64,000 nucleotides of DNA. Source: Myxococcales bacterium. Its GTDB lineage: Bacteria > Myxococcota_A > Polyangia > Nannocystales > Nannocystaceae. Below are positions 18,822 to 27,758 of the stretch, in pieces. The notes beneath the pieces were generated by a model, which made no database searches, was not told the DNA's origin, and was given only the letters and a program-made list of their open reading frames with translations. Position 1 is the first letter of the stretch; the number at the start of each line of letters is the position of its first letter. The position numbers were made by a program, and so were the translations under genes. Where the stretch lies: NCBI GenBank assembly GCA_020633295.1, contig JACKDW010000026.1:1-64000 (forward strand). The letters are read 5' to 3'.

Positions 18822-20125
18822 CAGAAGTACACCCCCACCCCGGTCCCGAGCTCGAAGGTCACCGCGTGCGCCGGGATCGCCCGGTCCTCGCCGTAGAAGC
18901 GCGTGCCGAGCGGCACGCTCACGCGCGGCGCGAGGTTGAGCGACCAGCGATCAACGATGAAGAAGCGCAGATCGAGCTGGCCGTAGGGCACGGCCGCGAA
19001 GCTCGTGTCGCCGGCGGGCGGCTCGCCGCCGAGCACCAGCGGATCGGGCTCCCCGCGCGCGAACGAGCCCTGCAAGATCGAGCCGAGCGCCGCCGACATC
19101 CAGACGCGGCCGCGATCGTAGAAGCGATACTGCGCGCGCACGCCCCCCTGCATCGTCACGCGGCCCACGTCGCTGCCGAACTTCATCGACATGTCGGAGA
19201 CGCCGAGCGAGAAGCGCGGGACGATCTGCACGAGCAGCGCCATCGACCAGTCCGCGTAGAGATCGGCCGCCGGGTCGCCGACGCGGAAGCCGACCGTCGC
19301 GGAGCGCCCGACCTCGAGCGCGAGGCGATGACGCCGGCGCGGCGTCGGCGTCCGCTTGTCGGCCGCGACCGCGTACGCGTCCATGATCTGCGAGGCGTAC
19401 AGCAGCTGCAGGCCGCCCGTCATCACGCCGAAGCCGGCGGCGGTCACCGCCGCGGTCCCGAAGCTCTGCGAGTCGCCGCCCCGCCCCGCGCCCTCGAGCG
19501 GATCAGGCGCGTTGTAGAGCACCACCGATCCGGCCACGAGCGCGGCTGTCCCGAGTAACATGCCGAAGCCCTTGCCGAGCTCGCCGTTGATCATCTGGCC
19601 GGTGCCGGGGATCAACGCCGACATGATGGGCGCGACGGGGCGCTTCCAGACGGGGCGCGCGGCCTGCCTGGGCGCGGGCGGGCTCGACGGCGCGACGACG
19701 GGCTTCGCCGTCGCGCTCGCGGGCGACGGCGGCGGGCGCCCGGGCAGCTCGAAGCGCGGGGACTCGCCCGCGTTCACGCGCACAGGCGCGCCGTTGACCC
19801 CGGGGGTCTCCGGTCGGATCTCGTAGAGCCCCGGCGGGAGCTCGAGCGTGACCTCCTGCCCCGGTCGGAGGGTCGCGCGCGCGACCTCGTCACCGGTCTC
19901 GCCGCGCACGGAGAGCACGCCGCCCCGGGCGCCGCCGTAGAGCGTCAGCGTCCCGACGCTCGACGAGGTCTCGACGGTCTCGACGGTCGCGGAGCTCGCA
20001 GGTGAGCCCGACGCGCGCGCGGACGGATCGACGGGCGCTGACTTCGCTTCGGGCGCAGGCGCGGCGCTCCCCAGCGCGACGGCGGCGAGCCACGCGGCGG
20101 ACGCCGGGAACGAGGTCAAGATCAC
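18821..20125 (-). CDS. Envelope protein with PEGA-like domain, membrane segments and beta-barrel-like end
   Basis: A 434-residue protein with a signal peptide (about 1-22) and a Ser/Ala/Pro linker. A PEGA/Ig-like segment (about 55-125; GQEVTLELPPGLYEIRPETPG region) is followed by a Pro-rich linker, then a DUF5683-like membrane part (PIMSALIPGTGQMINGELGKG, LLGTAALVAGSVVLY). The C-terminal half alternates short strands (VGRSATVGFRVG, YRFYDRGRVWMSAALGS, LDLRFFIVDRWSLNLAPRVSVPLG) and ends in Phe (GVGVYF), as outer-membrane barrel proteins do. It is translationally coupled to the DUF4097-like gene. The function is unknown. Confidence 0.75.
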   Translation of the reverse strand: MILTSFPASAAWLAAVALGSAAPAPEAKSAPVDPSARASGSPASSATVETVETSSSVGTLTLYGGARGGVLSVRGETGDEVARATLRPGQEVTLELPPGLYEIRPETPGVNGAPVRVNAGESPRFELPGRPPPSPASATAKPVVAPSSPPAPRQAARPVWKRPVAPIMSALIPGTGQMINGELGKGFGMLLGTAALVAGSVVLYNAPDPLEGAGRGGDSQSFGTAAVTAAGFGVMTGGLQLLYASQIMDAYAVAADKRTPTPRRRHRLALEVGRSATVGFRVGDPAADLYADWSMALLVQIVPRFSLGVSDMSMKFGSDVGRVTMQGGVRAQYRFYDRGRVWMSAALGSILQGSFARGEPDPLVLGGEPPAGDTSFAAVPYGQLDLRFFIVDRWSLNLAPRVSVPLGTRFYGEDRAIPAHAVTFELGTGVGVYF

Positions 20126-20189
20126 GGACCTGTTATAGGCGGGACGCGGGGCCGACGTCCAGCGTGGACGCGCGCCCCCTCGCCGCCCG

Positions 20190-20708
20190 TCAACGCCCCG
20201 ATCGCCGCGCCCGACGTCCGTAGGGACGCGCCACGTCGGCGACGCCGATGGCCGCGAGCCCGCGGAGCTCGGCGTCGTGCATGCGTCGCCCCTCCCGCGC
20301 GTCGCGGTGATCGTGGCCCAGCAGGTGCGCCAGGCCGTGCACCGCGAGCACGCTCGCCTCGTCGAGCAGCGCCTCCGGGCCGCCGGCGCGAGCCTGCCGC
20401 GTGACCGCCGGCCAGCACAGGACTATCTCGCCGAGGCCGAGCTCCGGCGGGCCGCCGGCGGGGAACGAGAGCACGTCGGTGGGCCCCCGCTTGCCCATGT
20501 GCTCGCGGTTGAGCGCGGCGATCTCGGCGTCGTCGACGACGTAGATCGTCAGGCGCGCGAGCGCGACCGGGGGCACGCCGAGCCGACGACCCGCGCGCCA
20601 CAGCCGGCGCGCGAGCGCCCGCGCGAGCGCCCGCGGGATCCCGGCGCCGCGCGTCACCACGCAGCGCACGCTGAGTCGGGCCGAGAGCGCTGGCGCGTCC
20701 GTCTGCAT
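20190..20708 (-). CDS. ybeY: Endoribonuclease YbeY (rRNA maturation factor)
   Basis: A 172-residue product from the ATG at 20708. It carries the UPF0054 zinc motif HGLAHLLGHDH near residues 125-135, plus the upstream signature LTIYVVDDAEIAALNREHMGKRGPTDVLSFP-type block. YbeY is a single-strand-specific metallo-endoribonuclease needed for 16S rRNA 3'-end maturation and ribosome quality control. In many bacteria ybeY lies next to phoH and an HD-domain gene; here a GAF/HD-GYP gene, tldD and phoH lie upstream on the same strand, so the grouping is loosely retained. Confidence 0.93.
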   Translation of the reverse strand: MQTDAPALSARLSVRCVVTRGAGIPRALARALARRLWRAGRRLGVPPVALARLTIYVVDDAEIAALNREHMGKRGPTDVLSFPAGGPPELGLGEIVLCWPAVTRQARAGGPEALLDEASVLAVHGLAHLLGHDHRDAREGRRMHDAELRGLAAIGVADVARPYGRRARRSGR

Positions 20709-20727
20709 GGCGGCCGTGGTTGTACCA

Positions 20728-20911
20728 GACCGCGCGCTCACCCGTCGCCCGCGCCCGCGACCTCGAACACGCGCGCGCCGATGAACACCTCGAGGATGTC
20801 GCGGTCGCTGCTTCCTCCCGGCGTCGCCCTCGACCGCGCGCTCACCCGTCGCCCGCGCCCGGGACCTCGAACACGCGCGCGCCAATGAACACCTCGAGGA
20901 TGTCGCGGTCG
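20728..20911. repeat. 80-bp direct duplication of the 3' end of the HD-GYP gene
   Basis: Positions 20728-20807 and 20832-20911 are direct repeats differing at only two positions, 104 bp apart. The 20832-20911 copy includes the last ~23 codons and stop of the HD-GYP gene; the other copy lies beyond the stop, between that gene and ybeY. It reads as a recent tandem duplication of a gene end. Confidence 0.95.
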
Positions 20912-22746
20912 ATCTTCCCGGCGTCGGCCTCGAGCCCGAGGATGTCGAGCGCGCGGTCGACGGGCACCGCCTTCTTGTAGGGCCGGTCGGCGGCGGTCAG
21001 CGCGTCGAAGATGTCGGCGATCGTCATCATCCGCGCCTGGATCGGGATCTGCGGGGCCGAGGCGCCGCGCGGGTAGCCGGTGCCGTTGAGGTACTCGTGG
21101 TGCGCGCCGGCGATGATCGGGACCCGCGCGAGCGCGCGCCCCCACGGGATCTTGCTCAGGAACTCGTAGGTGTGGCTGACGTGGCTCTGGACCTCGCGGC
21201 GCTCGGCCGGCGTCAGGCTCCCGCGGCGGATCAGCAGCGCGTCGAGTTCTGGCCCATCGAGCAGCTGCACGGCGCCGCCGTCGACCGTCTCGAAGCGCTG
21301 CGCGGCGACGACGTGGATCCGCGAGCCGACCTCCTCGGGGAGGATCGACGGCTCGTTGGCGCGGGCCACGACCGCGCGCCACTCCTCGACCGTCGCGAGC
21401 GCCTCCGCGTACTCGCGCTGCGGCGCGTCGTCGTCGTCCGCGGCGCGCCCCGCCCTCGCGCGCGCGAGCTGGGCCTCGAGCATGCGCACCTTGAGCACCG
21501 TGCGCAGGTGCTCGAAGCGCGCCATCACCAGCGCGAGCTGCGAGGGGTGCAGCTTCTTGGCCTTGACCAGGATCTCCTCGCGCACGCCGACCTTGCCGAA
21601 GTCGTGCAGCAGCGCCGCGTACTCGATCTCGCGCAGCGCCTCGTCCGAGAAGCGCACGTCGGCGAACTTCGGCGCGACGACGCGGTCGAGCGTGCGCGCG
21701 AGCGCGAGCGTCAAGCCGGCGACGCGCTCGCTGTGCCCGCTCGTGGTCGGGTCGCGCTGCTCGATCGCCAGCACGCTCGCGCGCACGAAGCCCTCGAACA
21801 GCTCCTGGATGTCGCGGTACAGCCTCGCGTTCTCGAGCGCGACGGCCCCCTGGGTCGCCAGCGACGAGCACAGCAGCGCGTCCTGCTCGCTGAAGGTGAC
21901 CACGCGGCGGTCGAAGTCCCCGGGGCCGCGCAGCGGCAGGCGGTCGCGCTTGGCGTTGATGAGCTGGAACGCGCCGAGCACCTCGCCCTCCGGGGTCGAC
22001 ATCGGCACCGTCAGCATCGAGCGCGTCTGGTAGCCGAAGCGCTCGTCGAGGCTGCGGTCGTGCGTGAAGGTCCGCCCGAGCGCGGTTCGACCTGCGCTTG
22101 AGTACAGGTCATGGAGGTTGATGACGCGCCCGCTGAGCACCGACGCGCCGACGATCGAGTGCTCGCTGACCGGGAAGCTGAACTCGGTGTAGTCGGCGTC
22201 GCGCGAGTCGTTGTGCGCGATCATCAGGCGCAGCTGCGCGCCGCCGTCCTCGACCGTGTAGATCGAGCCCGCGTCGGCCGCCGTGATCTCGCGCGCGTAG
22301 CCCAGGATCTGCGCGAGCACGCGCCGCGGGTCGCGGACCTGGTTGAGCGCCATGCCGACCTCGACCAGCTGGTCGGCGACGCGCGCCCGCCCGACCGCGT
22401 CGGCGATCGCGAGCGCCTCGCGGATCGAGTGCCGCAGCAGCGCGGCCGGGGTCGGCAGCGTCTGGGTGAGCACGCGCCGGCTGCCGAGCCCCGCGATCGC
22501 GTCGGCCAGCGCCTGACTTGTCCCGAGGACCAGGAGCACGCCGAACTCCTGGGGCAGGAAGCCGCCGCCGCGCGTGACGACGACCCGCGCCCGCCCGCGC
22601 GCCAGCTTCACGCCCTCGCACGCGCCGCCGAAGTCGTGAATTCGCTCGTGCTCGAGGCCCTCGCGGGTCGCGTGCTCGACGATCCACGCGACCGCGTCCT
22701 CGAAGCTGACGAGCGGCGCCTCCGGTGCGTGCATATACGTGATCAT
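20842..22746 (-). CDS. GAF and HD-GYP domain protein (probable c-di-GMP phosphodiesterase)
   Basis: Using the ATG at 22746 (another at 22734), the product has an N-terminal ~110-residue unassigned part, a GAF-like domain (about 115-300; DAGSIYTVEDGGAQLRLM, RSMLTVPMSTPEGEVLGAFQL), and an HD-GYP domain with HDFGKVGV and HHEYLNGTGYP. HD-GYP enzymes hydrolyse cyclic di-GMP. All core ligands look present, but about 150 residues separate HDFGK and HHE instead of the usual ~60, so an insertion (charged helices, ARARAGRAADDDDAP) sits in the catalytic domain. It is cytoplasmic. The 3' end is duplicated downstream. Confidence 0.88.
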   Translation of the reverse strand: MITYMHAPEAPLVSFEDAVAWIVEHATREGLEHERIHDFGGACEGVKLARGRARVVVTRGGGFLPQEFGVLLVLGTSQALADAIAGLGSRRVLTQTLPTPAALLRHSIREALAIADAVGRARVADQLVEVGMALNQVRDPRRVLAQILGYAREITAADAGSIYTVEDGGAQLRLMIAHNDSRDADYTEFSFPVSEHSIVGASVLSGRVINLHDLYSSAGRTALGRTFTHDRSLDERFGYQTRSMLTVPMSTPEGEVLGAFQLINAKRDRLPLRGPGDFDRRVVTFSEQDALLCSSLATQGAVALENARLYRDIQELFEGFVRASVLAIEQRDPTTSGHSERVAGLTLALARTLDRVVAPKFADVRFSDEALREIEYAALLHDFGKVGVREEILVKAKKLHPSQLALVMARFEHLRTVLKVRMLEAQLARARAGRAADDDDAPQREYAEALATVEEWRAVVARANEPSILPEEVGSRIHVVAAQRFETVDGGAVQLLDGPELDALLIRRGSLTPAERREVQSHVSHTYEFLSKIPWGRALARVPIIAGAHHEYLNGTGYPRGASAPQIPIQARMMTIADIFDALTAADRPYKKAVPVDRALDILGLEADAGKIDRDILEVFIGARVFEVPGAGDG

Positions 22747-22865
22747 ACCCGCCGCGACCGCGCACGCATGGCGATTCCACGCGCGCGTCTCCGCCCGCGC
22801 CGTCGCGATCGCGGCCGCCGGGCTCGTCGCTTTCGCGGCGCGCCGCGGCGCGCGCGTCACCGACC

Positions 22866-24632
22866 TCAGCGCTTCTTGTGCTTGTCGGTGCGTCGACGTC
22901 GGCCGCGCTCGCGGAGCCGCTGCTGCCGGCCGCGGGAGCCGTCATCCGCAAACGGAGGGGGCAGCAGCGGCTCGTGGTAGCTGGTCGTGCTGCGCTGCTG
23001 CAGCTCGAGCTCCGAGAGCAGGATGGACGGCGCGATCCCGCTGACGGGGACCGAGCCGCTCTCGGCGAAGCAGTAGCCCTGGTCGACGCCGTAGTCGCGG
23101 CCGACCGCGACGATGCGCTGCAGCGCGGCGAGCGGCGTGCCGATCAGCTCGACGTCGCGGATGCGCCGCTCGACGCCGGTCTCGACGTCGATCATCGTCA
23201 CGTCGGCCAGCTCGCCCTTGAACACCTGGAAGTCGTAGTCCGAGGTCGTCGTCTCGCCGGCGCGGATCGAGTTGATCACGACCGCGTGCCGGCGCCCCTG
23301 CTCGCGCGCGATCTCGAGCAGCCGCTGCCGCAGCGTCGACCACGGCAGCCCGGCGACCTCGCGGCTGCGGACGATCAGGTTGCCCATCCGCGCCATCGGC
23401 CGCTCCACGCCGTCGTGCCGGCCGTGCCCGTTCGAGCGGGCGCTGCCGGGGAGCGGCGCGCGGCTCGAGAGGAAGCCCTTGAGCACGCCGTCCTCGACGA
23501 GCGTCGCCCGCTGCGCGCGCACGCCCTGGTCGTCGACGCGGTAGCTGCCCCACAGCTCCTCGCCGTGCTCGCTGCGCGTGGTCGTCGGGTCGTCGTGGAC
23601 GTCGAGCCCGCGCGGGAGGATCCGCTCGCCGAGCTTGTGCGCGAAGGTCTTGGCCTCGCCGCGCGCGATCAGCCGCTCGCCCTCGAGGCGGTGCCCGAGC
23701 GCCTCGTGAAACAGCGTGCTCGCGGCCTGTCCTGAGAGCAAGGCCGGCCCGATGACCGCGCCGGGGCTGTCGGCGGTCTGCAGCTCGTGGAGGTCCGCGA
23801 GCACCGCGTCGACCAGCCTGGCCACGCCCTCGCGCCCGGGGACCGCGTCGACCGAGCGAAAATAGCGATCGCGCGAGCCCTCGACGTACACGCCGTCGTC
23901 GGAGAGGATCCAGCCCTCGGCGCCGACGCGCACGTACACGTCCTCGGTCAGCACGCGCGTGCCCTCGCTCGTCACGAGCCAGCGCTGCGTCCGCGTCGCC
24001 GAGAGCGTGAGGTCGGGGTCGTAGACCTCGGGGTGCTCGAGGAAGCGCCGCGACAGCTCGACGAGCGCCTGCGTCCACGCCTCCCGGGGGAACGGGTCGT
24101 GGGAGAGCGGCTCGATGTGGACGACCGGCCGCTCGCGGGTGAGCGCGCCGACCTCGTGCCGAAGGTGCTCGCTGACCAGCGCCTTGCGGTGGTCCCAGTA
24201 GTCCTCGAGCGCCTCGTCGAACTTGAGCTGGGTCAGCTTCCACAGCGCGATCTGCAGCGCCTGCAGCTCGAGGTCGTCCGGCGCGTCGATCCAGTCCACG
24301 CTCTCGCGCTCGTCGGCTCGGTCGTCGAGCCCGCCGTCGATCACGTTGTCGAACTGATAGTTGCCGACGCGGATGTCGCAGTAGATCGTGCTGCGGGTCG
24401 ACGCGCGGTCGCGCCACAGCGCGCCGTAGGCGGCGCTCAGGCTCAGCGTCTCGACGCGTCGAAGCGCGTAGAGCATCTCGTACGGGCGCGGCGAGCCCGG
24501 CACGACGAGGCCCTTGAGCGAGCGCTCGAGCTCTCGCGTCATCACGTTGAGCACGTCCTCCGCCGGCGGGATGCTGCCGGCGTGCGCGGTGTTGCGCTTC
24601 GTAAGCGGGATCGTCATGGAGAGCTCAGCCAT
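22866..24632 (-). CDS. tldD: TldD/PmbA-family metalloprotease
   Basis: From ATG 24632 (MAELSMTIPL) the product is 588 residues. The family zinc motif HEALGH (LFHEALGHRLEG) is intact, with downstream features typical of TldD (GSYRVDDQGVRAQRATLVEDGVL, RMGNLIV, RAGETTTSDYDFQVFKGE, RRIRDVELIGTPLAALQRIVAVG). TldD-type subunits are the catalytic partners of TldD/TldE proteases that process peptides such as microcins. It is longer than E. coli TldD, with an extended N-terminal region and a basic C-terminal tail (RGRQQRLRERGRRRRTDKHKKR region). No TldE partner is in the window. Confidence 0.85.
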   Translation of the reverse strand: MAELSMTIPLTKRNTAHAGSIPPAEDVLNVMTRELERSLKGLVVPGSPRPYEMLYALRRVETLSLSAAYGALWRDRASTRSTIYCDIRVGNYQFDNVIDGGLDDRADERESVDWIDAPDDLELQALQIALWKLTQLKFDEALEDYWDHRKALVSEHLRHEVGALTRERPVVHIEPLSHDPFPREAWTQALVELSRRFLEHPEVYDPDLTLSATRTQRWLVTSEGTRVLTEDVYVRVGAEGWILSDDGVYVEGSRDRYFRSVDAVPGREGVARLVDAVLADLHELQTADSPGAVIGPALLSGQAASTLFHEALGHRLEGERLIARGEAKTFAHKLGERILPRGLDVHDDPTTTRSEHGEELWGSYRVDDQGVRAQRATLVEDGVLKGFLSSRAPLPGSARSNGHGRHDGVERPMARMGNLIVRSREVAGLPWSTLRQRLLEIAREQGRRHAVVINSIRAGETTTSDYDFQVFKGELADVTMIDVETGVERRIRDVELIGTPLAALQRIVAVGRDYGVDQGYCFAESGSVPVSGIAPSILLSELELQQRSTTSYHEPLLPPPFADDGSRGRQQRLRERGRRRRTDKHKKR

Positions 24633-24770
24633 ACCCAGCCCCCCCCGGGCGTGGCAAGCGAACCCTGTCGCTGCGGTCACACGGACCGCGCGGACGCACG
24701 CAGGGCTCGCGCGATCGCCCGCGGCGGCGCTCCCGCGAGGTCAGTTTCGGCCCAGGGCGCGCGGCATCGG

Positions 24771-25892
24771 TCAGGCGCCTTCCGCGGGTTCGGCCGCCGG
24801 GCCCGCGTCGGCGGGCGCCGACTTCTTCCGCGCCGCTTTCTTCCGCGCCGCGCGATCCTGGTCGTCGCGATCGTAGGCGAGGATGATCCGCTGCACGAGC
24901 GCGTGCCGCATGACGTCGGCCGCGGTGAAGTGACAGATCGCCACGCCGTCGACGCCGCGCAGGATCTTGATCGCGTGGGCGAGCCCGCTGCGCTGCCCGT
25001 TCGGCAGGTCGAGCTGGGACGGGTCGCCGGTCACGACCGCCTGCGTGCCCTGGCCGATGCGCGTCAGCAGCATCTTCATCTGCTCGGCGGTCGTGTTCTG
25101 CGCCTCGTCGAGGATCACGAAGGTCTCGCTGAGCGTGCGACCGCGCATGTACGCGAGCGGCGCGACCTCGATGGTGCCGTGCTCCATCATCCGCATGACC
25201 TTCGGGCCGTCGAGCATGTCGTTGAGCGCGTCGTAGATCGGCCGCATGTACGGGCTGACCTTCTCCTCCAGCGTCCCCGGGAGAAACCCCAGGTGCTCAC
25301 CGGCCTCGATCGCCGGGCGCGTGAGGATGATGCGCCGGACCTTCTTGTCGATCAGCTGGCGCACGGCCATGGCGACCGCGAGGTAGGTCTTGCCCGTGCC
25401 CGCCGGCCCGACCCCGAAGGTCAGGTCGAAGCGCCGCAGGCAGTCGACGTAGTTCTTCTGCGCGAAGGTCCGCGGGACGATCGGGCGCTTGCTCCCGCGC
25501 GTCGTGATCACGACGTCCTGGAACACCGCGCGCAGCTCGGCGCCAGGGTCGCGCCGCAGGATCTCGAGCCCGCGGGAGAGGTCTCCGGGCCGGACCGGCG
25601 TCCCCGCGTGCGCGAGCCCGTACATCTGTCGCAGCAGGCGCTCGACGAGCAGCGCCGCGGCCTCGTCCTCGCACTCCAGCGTGATCTCGCTGCCCCGGAT
25701 GTGCACGCGCACGCCCGTCTCCTGCTGGAGCGTCGTGACGCCGGTGCTCTTCGCGTTCTTGCCGGGGGACCCGAGGATCTGCTGGAGCGGTACGTGGTCG
25801 TCGAACTTGAGCTTGATCGGGGTCGGCAATGCAGCTCCGCTACTCGGCAGTTCGCGGTCGCGCGCGCGGGCGCGTCGCGGGCCACCGAACAT
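24771..25892 (-). CDS. phoH: PhoH family ATPase
   Basis: A PhoH-like protein with an N-terminal KH-like region (VTTLQQETGVRVHIRGSEITLEC, about 50-75), then the P-loop ATPase: Walker A GPAGTGKTYLAVA, IILTRPAIEAGEHLGFLPG, Walker B ETFVILDEAQN, and TGDPSQLDLP. PhoH proteins are cytoplasmic RNA-associated ATPases, often linked to YbeY. The C-terminus is a basic Lys/Ala tail (KKAARKKSAPADAG). An internal TTG near 25829 could be an alternative start. It is divergent from mazG across a 93-bp gap. Confidence 0.92.
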   Translation of the reverse strand: MFGGPRRARARDRELPSSGAALPTPIKLKFDDHVPLQQILGSPGKNAKSTGVTTLQQETGVRVHIRGSEITLECEDEAAALLVERLLRQMYGLAHAGTPVRPGDLSRGLEILRRDPGAELRAVFQDVVITTRGSKRPIVPRTFAQKNYVDCLRRFDLTFGVGPAGTGKTYLAVAMAVRQLIDKKVRRIILTRPAIEAGEHLGFLPGTLEEKVSPYMRPIYDALNDMLDGPKVMRMMEHGTIEVAPLAYMRGRTLSETFVILDEAQNTTAEQMKMLLTRIGQGTQAVVTGDPSQLDLPNGQRSGLAHAIKILRGVDGVAICHFTAADVMRHALVQRIILAYDRDDQDRAARKKAARKKSAPADAGPAAEPAEGA

Positions 25893-25985
25893 ACACTACT
25901 CACCCGCCCGCGTAACCCCGGGCGATCTTCCCCCGCCCGCCCGCGCGTCCGCCGGTACTATCCCGCGCGTGACCGGAGGCCTCCC

Positions 25986-26864
25986 ATGACCGACGCAGAC
26001 GCTCGCGAATCCGCGCCCGCGCGCGACGTCGAGGACCACCGACCCCACGGGCTGCGCGACGGCCTCGCCGGGCTCCGCGACCTCATGGACCGCCTGCTCG
26101 GCGACGCGGGCTGCCCGTGGGATCGCGAGCAGTCGCTCGAGTCGCTGCGCCCGTACCTGCTCGAGGAGGCCCACGAGGTGCTCGACGCGCTCGACCGCGG
26201 CAGCCCCGACGCGCACCGCCGCGAGCTCGGCGATCTGCTGTTTCAGATCGTGTTCCAGTCCGCGCTGCAGGAGCGCGCCGGTCACTTCGACATGGACGGC
26301 GTCATCGAGGGGATCCGCTCCAAGATGATCCGCCGCCACCCCCACGTGTTCGCGCCCGAAGGGCGTGACGCGCCCCGACCGAGCACGCCCGCGGAGGTCG
26401 ACGCCCTGTGGCGCGCCAGCAAGGCCCGCGAGCGCGCGAGCGCGGACGCCCCCGCCGACCCGCTCGCCGGGATCCCGCGCTCGCTGCCCGCGCTGCGCCG
26501 GGCGACGCGACTGCAGGACCGCGCCGCGACGGTCGGCTTCGACTGGCCCGACGCCGACGGCCCCAGGGCCAAGATCGAAGAGGAGCTGCGCGAGCTCGAC
26601 GAGGCCGTCGCGCGCGGCGACCTCGACGGCGCGCGCGAGGAGCTCGGCGACCTGCTGTTCGTCATCGTCCGCTACGCGTCCAAGCTCGGCCTCGACGCCG
26701 AGGACTCGACCCACTCGACCTGCGCGAAGTTCGAGTCGCGCTTCGGGCACGTCATGCGCCGGTGCTGGGCGCAGGGCCTCGACCCGCGCCGCGACGCGCT
26801 CAGCCTCGAGCAGCTCGACGCGCTCTGGGACGAGGCCAAGGCGCTCGAGCGCCGACGGTCCTGA
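25986..26864 (+). CDS. mazG: Nucleoside triphosphate pyrophosphohydrolase MazG
   Basis: A 292-residue protein with two MazG repeats: CPWDREQSLESLRPYLLEEAHEVLDAL with ELGDLLFQIVFQ, and IEEELRELDEAV with EELGDLLFVIVRYASKLG. MazG hydrolyses (d)NTPs to NMP and PPi, clearing aberrant nucleotides. It is cytosolic. The EExxE and ExxD metal ligands are retained in both repeats; the second copy has the longer KFESRFGHVMRRC segment expected of full-length MazG. The stop codon lies at the edge of a 10-bp tandem array. Confidence 0.95.
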   Translation: MTDADARESAPARDVEDHRPHGLRDGLAGLRDLMDRLLGDAGCPWDREQSLESLRPYLLEEAHEVLDALDRGSPDAHRRELGDLLFQIVFQSALQERAGHFDMDGVIEGIRSKMIRRHPHVFAPEGRDAPRPSTPAEVDALWRASKARERASADAPADPLAGIPRSLPALRRATRLQDRAATVGFDWPDADGPRAKIEEELRELDEAVARGDLDGAREELGDLLFVIVRYASKLGLDAEDSTHSTCAKFESRFGHVMRRCWAQGLDPRRDALSLEQLDALWDEAKALERRRS

Positions 26865-26912
26865 GTCGTCGTGAGTCGTCCTGACTCGTCCAGACTCGTC
26901 CGGACTCGTCCG
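26863..26912. repeat. 10-bp tandem array overlapping the mazG stop codon
   Basis: Five units related to gactcgtccg begin at the mazG stop codon (26862-26864) and run downstream. The gap from here to 27127 holds no other recognisable gene; its last 30 bases include a weak leader for the next gene. Confidence 0.9.
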
Positions 26913-27127
26913 GACGCGATGCGACCTGGACCCACGCCCACCCTCGCGTGGGTTCGCGCGGACGTACGCGCAAAACAGGCGTCGGGGGCAGCTCCCCCCA
27001 CGCGCGCCGCGAGGTAGCAAACGCCGCGCGCGCTGCGAATGATTACCAGCGCGTCCGCTCTCGTCCGCACGAGTAGGGTCCTACGCCCGTTCAGTGGCCG
27101 CTCTTATCGACTTCTCATAGGCTTCTT

Positions 27128-27751
27128 ATGACCGCGATGCCCACGTCCCTGATGCTCTTTCAGCCAGCTCTCCCGGTGCGCTACCGCTGGGATGAACGGC
27201 TGGACGAGCGCGAGCACGCCGCCGCCGCACGTCACCTCGTCGCCGCGCGCGACGCCCTCAACCTCGCGCTGCTCTGCGTCGAGGGCGAGGCCGGGCAGGA
27301 GCGCGCCGCCCAGGCCCGCAGCTTCATGGTCGAGGCCGTCACCGCGATCAGCCGCGCCCGGATCTACATCCCCGGGCTGCGCAGCTACTCGGTCCCGGTG
27401 ATCATGGCGACCGTCCCCGAGATCGAGGCCGAGTTCGCGCGCCTGCACCAGATGGCGACGCGCCTGCTGTGGTGGAATCACGCCTGGTTGCCTGTGCGCC
27501 GCCAGGCCACGCCGCTCGAGCCCGAGGACGAGGCCCAGCTCGCGGTGCTCATCCAGGACCTCGCCCGCAACGCGCGGATCGATCGGGCGCTGCGCTACCG
27601 CCACATCGCGGCCGCCGTGTTCCTGACCGCGCTCTTCCCCCTGCTCGGCATGCTCGCCGCCGGGCTCGCCGCCGGGGTGCTCGCCGCCTTCATGGCCGCG
27701 TGGACGCTCGCCCGCGAGGCGCGACGCACCGCCGCGCTCGGCCGCCCGTAG
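27128..27751 (+). CDS. Hypothetical protein with C-terminal membrane segment
   Basis: A 207-residue protein with good third-position bias. The first ~155 residues are helical and soluble-looking (HAAAARHLVAARDALNLALL, VEAVTAISRARIYIPGLRSY). One long or two short hydrophobic segments (AAVFLTALFPLLGMLAAGLAAGVLAAFMAA, about 162-192) are followed by a short basic tail. No motif was recognised. It is probably an inner-membrane protein with a cytoplasmic N-terminal helical domain. It is convergent with folC, seven bases away. Confidence 0.75.
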   Translation: MTAMPTSLMLFQPALPVRYRWDERLDEREHAAAARHLVAARDALNLALLCVEGEAGQERAAQARSFMVEAVTAISRARIYIPGLRSYSVPVIMATVPEIEAEFARLHQMATRLLWWNHAWLPVRRQATPLEPEDEAQLAVLIQDLARNARIDRALRYRHIAAAVFLTALFPLLGMLAAGLAAGVLAAFMAAWTLAREARRTAALGRP

Positions 27752-27758
27752 CCGCCGC

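Noticed and set aside
23787..26864. 1025-codon frame ending in MazG
   Set aside because: Only the part after 25986 matches MazG; the rest is antisense to tldD and phoH, so the MazG start was placed at the ATG at 25986.
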